Shown one piece after another: positions 51,701 to 63,700 of a DNA stretch of 64,000 bases. This DNA is from Mactromeris polynyma (lineage: Eukaryota > Mollusca > Bivalvia > Venerida > Mactridae), in contig JASFXZ010000001.1 in NCBI GenBank assembly GCA_032209605.1, positions 18,990,256 to 19,054,255 on the forward strand, written 5' to 3'. The notes beneath the pieces are model-generated. The model was not told the origin of the DNA. It worked only from the letters and a program-made list of their open reading frames with translations, and made no database searches. Within the stretch, counting starts at the first letter, position 1, and each line of letters begins with the position of its first letter. The position numbers were made by a program, and so were the translations under genes.

Positions 51701-54700
51701 CCAATTTTGATATAACTTTGCGCAGATAGTCATTGTGTGACACTCTACCAAGATTGTTCAAGTTATTTAAATTCGTCAAAAACATGACTGCTAGGGGCGG
51801 GACCACTTTTCCTATATGATATCTAGTGGAAGCTTCAAAAACCTTCTTGTCAAAAACTGCAGGCCTATTTTTGAAATAAATTCACCTAAATGTTCCTTAG
51901 GTAACCCTCTACCAAGATTGTTCATATTCTGTGATTTGCTAAAAACATGGCAGCCAGGTGGCGGGTCATTTTCCCGCTATGTATACATTGTAATTATAAT
52001 TTTGTAATCTTTGTGAGAATCTATAATTCAAGAATCTTCCACCCTGTGACACAGGACCATAATACCAAACATTTCAGGCGCTCAGGCAAGCCATTCATGG
52101 CCATCATGTCCCTCTTGTTTAAATGTTGCTGTTTTTTTAGCGATACATTCACTAATAATGTGAATTTAATAGGTCGTATAAAGTATTTTTCATCACCAAG
52201 CATTTGTAGATTGAATGACAACTTATTTATGTACCGAACTGACGACCATTAATGTCATGTCGATTTACATCATGGTTCCAATGCAGTAATTTTTCATGGA
52301 ATACAACACTAGTTTTCATCGTGTGTGTGTATATATATATGACTGTTTTTAAAGAAATTGTATCATTCATCGAACTTATAAAAGCAATGGGGACATTTTG
52401 GACTTTACTGAGACACTCGCCTAGTCACAACAAAGTAACGACGAGGGTCAAACAAACATTCCATAAGTTTATAATACAAAACTTTGACAAAGTAAGTACA
52501 GTACCTTTATACAGTACATATAATATGGTTTTGAAATGGCCACAACCTACCCTCCCTCGGTACCGTTTGATGTGGTTTGTAGACATAACCTATCATGTTC
52601 TCCAGGATGTCCCTTCACACAAGTCGTTGCTATATGGGAATCAGGTTTGGTACTATCCGGTGTTATAGATACTGGTCCTGATATTATGTCCGTGGTTTTA
52701 TGTCCCACTATTGGTCTAGATAATGTAATAGCAAATAAATAAAGGTGATATACACCTACGTATTATGCTTGTGTAGTGACAGATGCAAAATCTATAATAT
52801 ATGAACTACTTGTATTTCGATAAGCTAGATATTTTTCAAAATAACGTCAGAGTATTTATGAACAATTAACTATAGGGATTTTGTTCGAAAGCATGCTTTA
52901 TAGTATTTTTCAAAATAGAAAACAATGGATATTGTATACAATATACTACAGATCAGCATTTACTTCGGTGTATCTATTTCCTAAGACAACTTACAAAGCA
53001 ACATAGTAACACCAATATTGTAATTTATAACTTTAGTTCCTTTGGATCTTGATAATATTGCAATTGTATTTATCTGACAGTTGACACCTTATAAGTTTTA
53101 GTGTTCTTTTCCACCAGCAACTCATAGCAGTTTACCATTATCCAAGATGACTCTTCCACGTGCAACTCATAGCAGTTTACCATTATCCAAGATGACTCTT
53201 CCACGTGCAACTCATAGCAGTTTACCATTATCCAAGATGACTCTTCCACGTGCAACTCATAGCAGTTTACCATTATCCAAGATGACTCTTCCACGAGCAA
53301 CTCATAGCAGTTTACCAATATCCAAGATGACTCTTCCACGAGCAACTCATAGCAGTTTACCATTATCCAAGATGACTCTTCCACGAGCAACTCATAGCAG
53401 TTTACCATTATCCAAGATGACTCTTCCACGAGCAACTCATAGCAGTTTACCATTATCCAAGATGACTCTTCCACGAGCAACTCATAGCAGTTTACCAATA
53501 TCCAAGATGACTCTTCCACGAGCAACTCATAGCAGTTTACCATTATCCAAGATGACTCTTCCACGAGCAACTCATAGCAGTTTACCATTATCCAAGATGA
53601 CTCTTCCACGAGCAACTCATAGCAGTTTACCAATATCCAAGATGACGAGTCATTGGATAATGAGTCATGACATACCGAGAAATTACACTTACCCTTACCC
53701 TATATTCCCTAGCTTCTCTGATGCTACATTGATTTACAGAGTACGAGACATGGAATAACGTATTTTCCCACAGTAACGGAACATGAAACAAGAAAATTCA
53801 AAACGAAAAAGTTTCGAATACGTACGGTAAATCTTTGTCTCCATAATATGGGATTGATATGCAACATGGGTTAATTCCATCACAAGTAACAACTTTGGGT
53901 ACAGCACTTCCGACTATAAACTGTTGAGTTGGTTTTATACTGGATGGAAGATTCTTGGTTCCCGGGAATGCAACGGTTTTATCAACCGCTTGAAAAAGAC
54001 ATATACACATTGAGATAAATTAAATATACACATAAGTTGAAGAAATATTATATGAAAACTTTTACAAGAAAATTCACAAAAACCATGTGTACAGATATTC
54101 CGTTAGGATAAGTAAAGAGCAGTAATTCAACAATTGAGGAGTAGTAGTAATTCAATACTTACAGAGAGTAGTGATTCAATACTTACAGAGAGTAGTAATT
54201 CAATACTTACAGAGAGTAGTGATTCAATACTTACAGAGAGTAGTAATTCAATACTTACAGAGAGTAGTGATTCAAAAATTGCAGAGAGTAGTTATTGTGA
54301 AAAATGTAAGTCAAAATGTGTACATTGTAGTTATCATCATTTAAAGAGAGTAGTAATGCAATAATTGCACTGAAGATATTATCAAAATAAATGTTCAGTA
54401 CCTTTTTCACAGTTGGGTCCAGAAAAGTCGGAGGTACATATGCAAATTCCGTTCAAATGGACATTATCAGCCACACATAGACCACTATTGGCACATGCAG
54501 TCTCATTACATGGTGTATGTGCTAGATAAGGTAGTAATAGTATTAGTAGATTTCAATAACATTTTTACACAAGTATATGTCAGTGATACGACTTTCACAA
54601 TGTTACGTCTTAATTTTTACATGTTTTTTTAAAATAACACTAATTAATTAGATTGTTATCTGCTGCAAAACCTGGTTAAAAATATACAAATAAACGTTTA

Positions 54701-57700
54701 AGATAAAAATATTTTAATCAGTGTTTTGCACCAGAAAGCAATGGTAATTGCCTTCTTTTGTAGCTTATAATCAATGTACAAGACAAATGAATTAATTATT
54801 TAATTATAAGTATTGATATATAAATGGACATATCAAAGATGAACAAGATAAAGCACGAACGATGCTTGTGTGTGATTACTGACAAACAACCGATAACTTT
54901 AACTTACAGCATTCCTTTCCTGTATATCCAACAGGACAGTTACATGTGGCAAAGCTTTCGTTTGTTGCTAAGCAACTTCCGCCACTTCGGCAATGTAGCT
55001 TCTGACACGGCCCTCCAAATCCTTGACATATAACATATAAATAAAATGAAATTAATTGAATAATAGTGGCAAACAAATGTATGTGTTAACAAGCAGTTAA
55101 AGAGAGTCCCACGTTAGCATTTAATGGATGGATAAAGCTTATAAATGCCAAGAAACTGCCACAAATAGTTATTGAAATTGGCATTATTTCACAAAATCAT
55201 ACTATTAACGTCCATTTCACAAATTCATTTTATTTTGAAGGAAACGCCATAATACATCATTTTACTGGGCTGTGTGATATTTCTAGGTAAGGTACTTTGC
55301 GATAATTAAACACGTTAGTAGAATACATAAATTACGGCTATTGTAATAAAAACAGCTGGTCAAGAATGTGTTGACGTCGAATTTGTTTGAGCATTCGTGC
55401 ATTTTAAGTACATTCTTTTGCGGAAGTAAAAATGTGTGTTTAAAATAATAAAGTACTTGTAAAAATAATGATGAATTATATAATAATATACATTTCTAAA
55501 ACAAAATTGATTTTCTATACAAGAAATACATGCCATCGGTTAGATTTTTCACATCAATTTGCAGCTGTAGTGTTGAGCCACTGCTTCTGAACAAATATAA
55601 TAAATTATCAAATGTAAACAAAATGATTTTAAAATCATATGATGTCTTATTGATATCAAGCATGGAACTTAGAACTTGAAACTTCAGTTGTTTATACAAC
55701 ATGCTGATACAAAATAGAGCAAAGTAAGATATTCACATAGCATTTGACAAAATAGTTAAGGAAAACAATCACATCTTGATTCGTTATCAAATCATAATAA
55801 TTATCTACAAAATAAACCATGCTCAAGTGGACATCAAGGTATGTCAGAAAGATTCATGTGTTTTGATAGTGTTTTCAGGTGTGCTTATTACTTGAATAAC
55901 AACAACAGTTTTTGTGATAAGTAAAGTTTAAGATACCCTGATGAAAGGCATAAAGCTTCTGTTGACCCAGCAGGACCAGTTATGACTGCTACGTCTGTGA
56001 TACATGTTCCATTGACCAATTTTGTAGTAAAGGGATGAACTCTGTCTCTTGCTGTACCACAATTATTTACTTGGTCACTAAAATTGTACCAAATAGCAGA
56101 TACAATGTATTTAAGTAAATAACAAAAATATTATGTGCAAACCATAGATTTATACGATAAACCATGCGTCTGCTGAAATCAAAATAGGATCACATCAGGT
56201 TATACAGTATTGTACAAAAGGCAAATGCTTGTTTTCGATAGGCAATTGAACAAACTGACACAAAATCAACAAATATGGGCACTTTTCAGAGCTTTTTGTT
56301 TTCAGAACTCTGTGACCAATATACATGTAATACACTAGTCCTGAATGCATTTTAGCACCCACTTAAAACCGAGTCTTTGTAATGAAACTTAGTGTAGTGT
56401 AATATTTTAAACATGCGGTAAGATAAACTGTTATATAATTACCATGTATTAGCTTTAGCAATCGTTATTACTGGAATATGACATTGTGAGTCCGCTTTAC
56501 ACACAACACTAGTACCATTCGGTAGACTGTTGGCGAAGTTATATTCCTGTGAGTGTCAAAGGCAAGATGGTGTTGAAATGAAATAGAATATATTATGGCT
56601 GTGTGTTCAAAATCACCGTTAAAATTGTTAAAATATGAAATGGATGAAATAATATGAAAAGCACCATTACTGAACCATAACAACAAGTAAATCCCATCCA
56701 CTGCAAGAGATGGGAAATATTATATTTAATCTGGGTTTTCCAATCAGAAACACATTTTTATTTGTTAGATCTAATAGTACAAGAGATTTCCTACTTGACA
56801 AGCAGGCAAGTATTTAATGATATTTACTGAACATAGGTGCAAAATATCTTGGACATGCAACTGTTCAAATTTTTTTTATACATAACATAGAATCGATTTA
56901 TATCGACTCAAAAATAAATGTGTTGTAATGGAGATTTACGCCGATTTTCAATAGTTTTCCAGTCCTCTTGTGCGACAGGCAATTGACCTAACTAGTATTA
57001 CTGGGCATCAACGTGTTACTATACACCCTCAATCAATTTGACCAACATGAGTCAGAAGTGGGGGATAATTTAGTTTGAATGCTTGTATGTTAGCACTGAA
57101 AACGTATGATTGCAACATGTGATAAGAATGTCCAATGTCTAAATACCCACCATTGGAGCACTCGTTCCTGAAACAAAAGGTTTTCAATTATTTTATTGAC
57201 TTTTTAAGATGTTATAAATACATAAATGGATACTGGGAAGGTGTTAAAGATTATAAAAGCGTCAACAATAGAATATGAATAACTAGTATACAATAGTACA
57301 GCATGAAAATACAAGGGACTGTCGGAAAATACCTGGACTTTCGTGATCCTGTCTTTCCACGTGCAACAAAGTGAAAATATTGTACATGAAAGTGGGTTCA
57401 TTACGCCGAACCCCAGACAAAAGCTCAATCAAAGCAGTGGAAACGCGCTGGTTCTCCATTACCTTAAAGGTTTAAATTGTCTCCTTCGGCTGAAAATGTC
57501 TTGTTTTTTGCCTTCTGGAATGCACGTGGAATAATACTCATTCAATTCAGGCCAAAAGGTCAAACTGTCACTGCCAGATACTATTCTGAAGTAATTCTGA
57601 GAAAACTCCACGAAATACTAAGAGAGTTGCGTCCAAAGCTAGCACAGAAAAATGTCATTCTTCATCATAACATTATCACACCCTCCCTATAGCCCTGACT

Positions 57701-60700
57701 TGTCCCCTGTGACTTATTTGTTTCCAGAACTGAACAAAATGCTAGCTGGAACCACATAGTCTAGATCGGCTTTTACTTTGAAAAAGAGTAAAAATAGTTT
57801 TTGAAAAATATTTCACACTTTTTGAGAACAATGAAAGTCCAGATATTTTCTGACCGTCCCCCGTATATTAATATATATTAAACTACGAAATGAGCGCAAC
57901 AATATTAATTGATGAAAGCAATTTTTGTAAATTATAAAATACGAATGGATTGAAGGAAATAACTAGGAGTTAACATAACATAATGAATCAGAAAAGCCAT
58001 ATATTCTTACCTCCTGACCTTGTTTCAATTTTCACACATATTTCATCTACGTTCATTCTAAAAAAATAAAATTTACACAATAAGTACACATGTCAAGAAT
58101 ATAAATAATTTATGTGCTAGTTTAGTTTTAATCTATTTGGTGCTAATTTATCGATCTTATCTTTGTGTACATCATATTTCAAATATCAAAATTTTGAATT
58201 ACATCTTAAATATTTGTTTTGAGATTATGACGACCATTTTGGTGTATAAACTGGAGCAAATGTATTTTTGGACACTATCTATTCTCGCTCCTTCTTTACA
58301 AACAGTTTTCCAGAACGTCTCAATCGTGGCCCGGCTCACGTTTAGCCGTACTTTTGCGGCATTAAAACCACAATATGATATATACAAAGTAAGAATATAA
58401 ACATGAGAATACGTTCACATGGAAGAACACAAAAACAAGAACGAAACTATCCGCAAATGGCAATTACAAAAATTGACTAAAACATAAATAACTGATTTGG
58501 ATGTGGGACAACAGAGGATTGATACACATTACATTATACAATTATATCAATGAGATAAAAAAACTGGTTCTGAATACCCCTGTTTTGTGCCATTGGTGGT
58601 TGTCTGAAGACAAAGTCGCTGTGTCCTGCCAGCTACACCTTTCACACAAGTGACCGCTACATGCGTGCCTGCATTGGAGACCACTGTCTGTGGTCCGGAG
58701 AGGATGACTAGGTCATTGTCATGATGTCCGAGTATTGGTCTATAAAGTAGAATATGTAATAATACGTTGATTAAAAGCCATTGAAAGTAAATAACAGAGC
58801 AACAAGTACCGTTAACAGACATGGTCACATCTTCACTACGCATTCTAATAAAGTATAAATCCAACCGAATTCCTTATCTTGCAAAGTGGAACAGTTAGAC
58901 CTCTCGTAACAAAGTTCCTATGTTGTTTCGCATTTTGGTTGACATATGGTTTCAAATGAAATAATTCGAATATAAGTTTTTCAAATGTTTATAATTTCAA
59001 ATCATTTATTTTCAAATTCAAGTAGCCGAATATAATCGCAGAACTCAGGATTAAGATGATCTTAAATACCATTTAGATTTTAATGCTTACATAATATTTC
59101 ATTTTAAAAGCATACATTAAAACTTACGGTCGGTCCTTGTCTCCTGTGTATTGAATAGGAAAGCAGCAGTTACGGTTATCATCGCAATGCATGTCTTTTG
59201 GAACAGCATTATTCCCAAGAAAAATCTGTTGCGTAGTAACGTTTGGCGGCAGTCTTTGAACTCCGGGAATCATTAAAGTCTGGCTATCTCCTTTAATAAA
59301 AATGGAAAAAAAATTGAACTGACATCTAAATATTTATCACCATTCTAGACACATACTACAAACTAAGTCAAATATTTCCTAAATGTAAACGATATGATAT
59401 TTGTCACAAATTCATAATTAAGTTGAAATGGTGACATGGCTGTGAATCGTGTTACAATAATTGCTCTATTATAATAAGCACGTAGGTATTTCCACACTTT
59501 GGTCTCTAGGTATATACGGGTCGCTGTATCGAGTATATTGGTATATAAACTAAAGGGCATGGTTCACGAATGTACATGATTGGCACCAGAGTTATCCATA
59601 TTGTATACTTTTGATTTTAGCTTAAATGTCATTATTTCAGCAAAGTGTAACTATCATACGTTCATACTGAATGAATTACATCATTAATTTGATATTTTAA
59701 GGTTATTGCAAATTCTGATGTTTTGATTTAGTTACAGGGAACGAGATCAGTATAAGGCTGCTTGTTCCTTCAAGCTGGATTAGTTACAGTGTGACTGTTG
59801 TTTTGTACGTAATGGTTAATTGTTTTTAATGATTAGTTACTGCCTACTTAGTCAATTTATGATTATATATGTTGGACATCAATGACCATATAGCGATTGA
59901 GTGTGAGGTTAGCCAGCTGTTAAATCGATTTAAACCCCCAGTATTTTTACTGACAGTTCCAAGGCTGTAATTCGCTGTATGGTTATTATTTCTTTTTGTT
60001 ATTTAAATGTATGTTATATTTCCCTTTCCCCTGCGCAATTCTTTCACTTTATATAGTGTTCAGGTTATTTCCTGCCCAGTTTCTGCCTATTGTTGCCATC
60101 TATCTTGACTTGTCCTGTGATCTTTTCCAACCATGAATTCCCCCCTCCTTCACTGTCCACTTTGATTCTCCTAGTTATTCCTAATGGTTTGTCAGGTCAT
60201 TCCTTGTGCTTTTATTCCTTAACATATGTACCCTTTAACCTCCTCAAGTGCCTTGTGTTTTGTGGATTGTTGTTTTCCCGCAGGTCTGTGTGGGGAGGCA
60301 CTGTCTTATGTATGTGGTGTTCCCTGTAGCTACTTATTCTCTCTCTTAATTTGATTATAGGAAACAAATTCCTAAACACTTACGTGCGTCACAATTTGTT
60401 CCAGAAAATCCTCCAGTGCACAGACACACCCCTTGTATAGTCGACCCTTTGGTATTAACAACACACCTTCCACCATTATTACAAACCACATTCTCACAAA
60501 CTTTATGACCTGAGAAAAATGACATAAGAGATTAATATGATTACAGAAATATTATTTTAGGGCCAAAGTATGATGGCACATTGATATTTACCTATGCTAA
60601 TTAGAAGATTTTCACATCGCTCATTAAAAGGGAGAGAAAAATACCGATATAATAAGGGCAACAGAAGTCAGTGGAAATTAAACAATAATATAAATCGAAA

Positions 60701-63700
60701 CACTCGTCCTCAGACCTAGAAGTTAGGAGTTCGGGTTGCATTTTATGTTGGCTTCATTGCCTGCATTTTTACCAGTGATGGAGAACTTCAAAATAGATTA
60801 AACACTTTGTTTGGTATCTGTAATAAGTTTTAGATATTATTATTGATGATATCACTATGAAATGTTTACCACAATCTTGTCCATCATAACCTACAGGACA
60901 ATCACAAGTAGCTGTTTTGTCAGTGCTTGATTTACAAATTCCACCATTACGACAATGAAGTTTCTGACATGGACCACCAAATCCTAAAATAATATTAATA
61001 TGGCTTATTATTTCAACGTCACTGGTTGAGATATACGAATGTCGAGTCTTGATCTACACTTAGAGGAAGTACACACTAGACCGCTAGTAAATTAATTATA
61101 ATTTCAATACTTATGAATGGATTTGGTTGAAATTTGGTGTGTTTAACTAAACACATACATATTTTCGTGAAAGTTATGTTTGATTGATCGACATAATTAT
61201 ACTAATATATGACTCCTTGTATAAAAGACCAGAGTCTTCTTCAAAAAGGTGACTGAAGACTGATGCTTTATCGATCCAAATGATCTCATAAAAGCATTGT
61301 TTTACATAGATGAGTCTATTAATTAAATGTATTTTAGCATTACAATGAACATATCAAGGGGTGACGTCTCACTGCAAATATTCAGACGCAAGGATATAAG
61401 TTTAATTTCCAGCCTCGTTATGAAAAAACACCACTGTGAGAATACACTCAATGTTATGAAAGAATCAGTGTATACCATCTGCAGAAGGGTCCTTTATATC
61501 TACTAAAAGTACACGTTGTTCGCCATTGGGTCTGAAATAAAAAAATGTGGGTTTTTTTTGCATTTAAAATATACATGTACATGTTTATGTATCATAGATT
61601 TGAAAAGCACTTAACAAATGATGGGAAATGCAGACAATTTACCAATACAGACCATCTGTACATATGTACCTATTGGAGAGTTCCATTTATGTACATGAAC
61701 TTCAATCACGATGATTACAATTAACGATATATAATATTATACCTTATAGAGGTATCAAAAAGTTACCTAAATCAAAATTTATATGTCAACAATAAAACTA
61801 CAAGCTGTTGTATATTTTCTATTTCATTTTAACGTGATTTCCACACCAACAATAACCATAAAATAAACGTGCTGTCAAAGTAGAACCTTAACGGCTGTAG
61901 ATCTAGATTACTTCTATATTTTACATTAAATTTTACTTAATGTTAGCAAAAAATTCTGTTCAAGAGTCAGATTATCTCAAATATACCCATTATTGACTGT
62001 AGAAAGTGCATTTAAGGTTGAAAAGGTTCAACGCATAATTTCTTCCTATTGTTGTTTACCATTTCACTTGCAATTTTCAGAACTGGTGCGAAATTAATTG
62101 AATTAAAACCTCTTTCATTTTTTTCATCACTGTCTATTTCATTTATAACTCTTAGAGACAAATAAATAAGTACTGCGTTTTTAATGTACTGAGTGTATAT
62201 TTATTTTAAAATTTTCACAGAGTGGAAAGCTATTAGATTAAGTTTGTATGGAACATTACCCGGCTGAAATACAAGCTTCATGTTTTGTAGAGCCAGCAGA
62301 GCCAGTTTTGATTGCCACATCTGTAATACATGTTCCATTGACAAGTTTGGTTGGAAAGACATGCGTACCGTCACCGTTAGTACCACAGGATGATACTTGA
62401 TCACTAAAATATAAATATAAGATCACATAAAACTTTGATACAACCGTAGTGTAATTGACACACAGATCTAATAATAGACAAAGTAAAGAAGATAATCCCT
62501 GTCAGTGTTGTATTTTATGACGTGTTTTATTTTATTACGATACAGGCGTAGTTGAAATTCAAATTGGTATTAATCACCTTCTAATAAGTCGCGATGGGTG
62601 CCATTTTGGTCAAAATGAAAACTGTCTGATTTTGAGTATACAATACGTCTGCTTTCAAATCGAGCAGAACTTTTATTTACAGTTTTCCGTAAAAAAACAT
62701 CGGGTTTTATTCACTAGCTTGCGTTACCTTGAAATACTCGAAGTGCTTCGTCCAAAATGGCGGTTGTTTTCTGTTTTGAACTCACGAATTTATCGTCATT
62801 TACTTTAACCAAAAAAGTATATGGCGCGAAAATTCATTTGTATTTGCCTTACTAAATCGATTGTAAAACAGTTATTACCATTTTGTAACACTGGTCTTGA
62901 AAAAAACCGACCGCTTACAGGTAAATCAATTTCTTAAAATTGTTAACACTGTTGTTGCAAGGTCGTTGTTCAAGATTTTAAATGGGTAGTAAATTTTTAT
63001 CGTGGGAAAGTTGTATATTGAAACTTTTTTGTACAACATTTTTGTTTTGCATTTATTAAACTTTGAATATAGGAATACGGAATGGGTCTTGTGAGAAATT
63101 GAAAGCATATATATAACTAACTGAACTATTTGATGTTCAATTAACAGTAATGAAATAACAATTAGTGGAACTGTAGAAACTATTACCAGGAGTCTGTATT
63201 GGTGGAAGTCACAACTGGTATATGGCATTGTGAGTCCGGTTTACACACAACATGAGTTCCGTTTGGTAAACTTTCAGCAAAGTGAGGCTCCTACAACAAT
63301 GTTTGTATTGAAGATATAATTGCTCCAAATCACTGTCAAAATGATGAAAACTCTGCATTGAGTAAATAATGAATTAATTAAGAACCAGTATACAATTCTT
63401 TATTTTGCATTAAACCCAACGACCCATACACACAGGCATTGTCAATATGGTTTTTCATTGACATAATCATGTCAAGACAGTAATTTGCTATCAGGTATTA
63501 TACGCACAAAATATTTTTTATCACTGTGGTTAAAATGAGACTGATAAAATTTTAGGACTTGAAATAGGAATCATTTTTATGTCTTTGATTGATTTTTAAT
63601 CATGCTATAAAATATTCTCTCATCTCTAGTTTATGTTTTAAATGTTTCTAGAACATGTTGCTACACAACAAGAAATATTAAAATCACTTACCAATGTGTT

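Noticed and set aside
53070..53758. Repeat proteins of 187 and 203 residues on opposite strands
   Set aside because: Both arise from one 45-bp intronic minisatellite; the gene model splices across it.
55496..55702. 68-codon minus-strand frame taken as a separate gene
   Set aside because: Only 55534-55586 is a supported exon of the modular gene; the rest is flanking intron.
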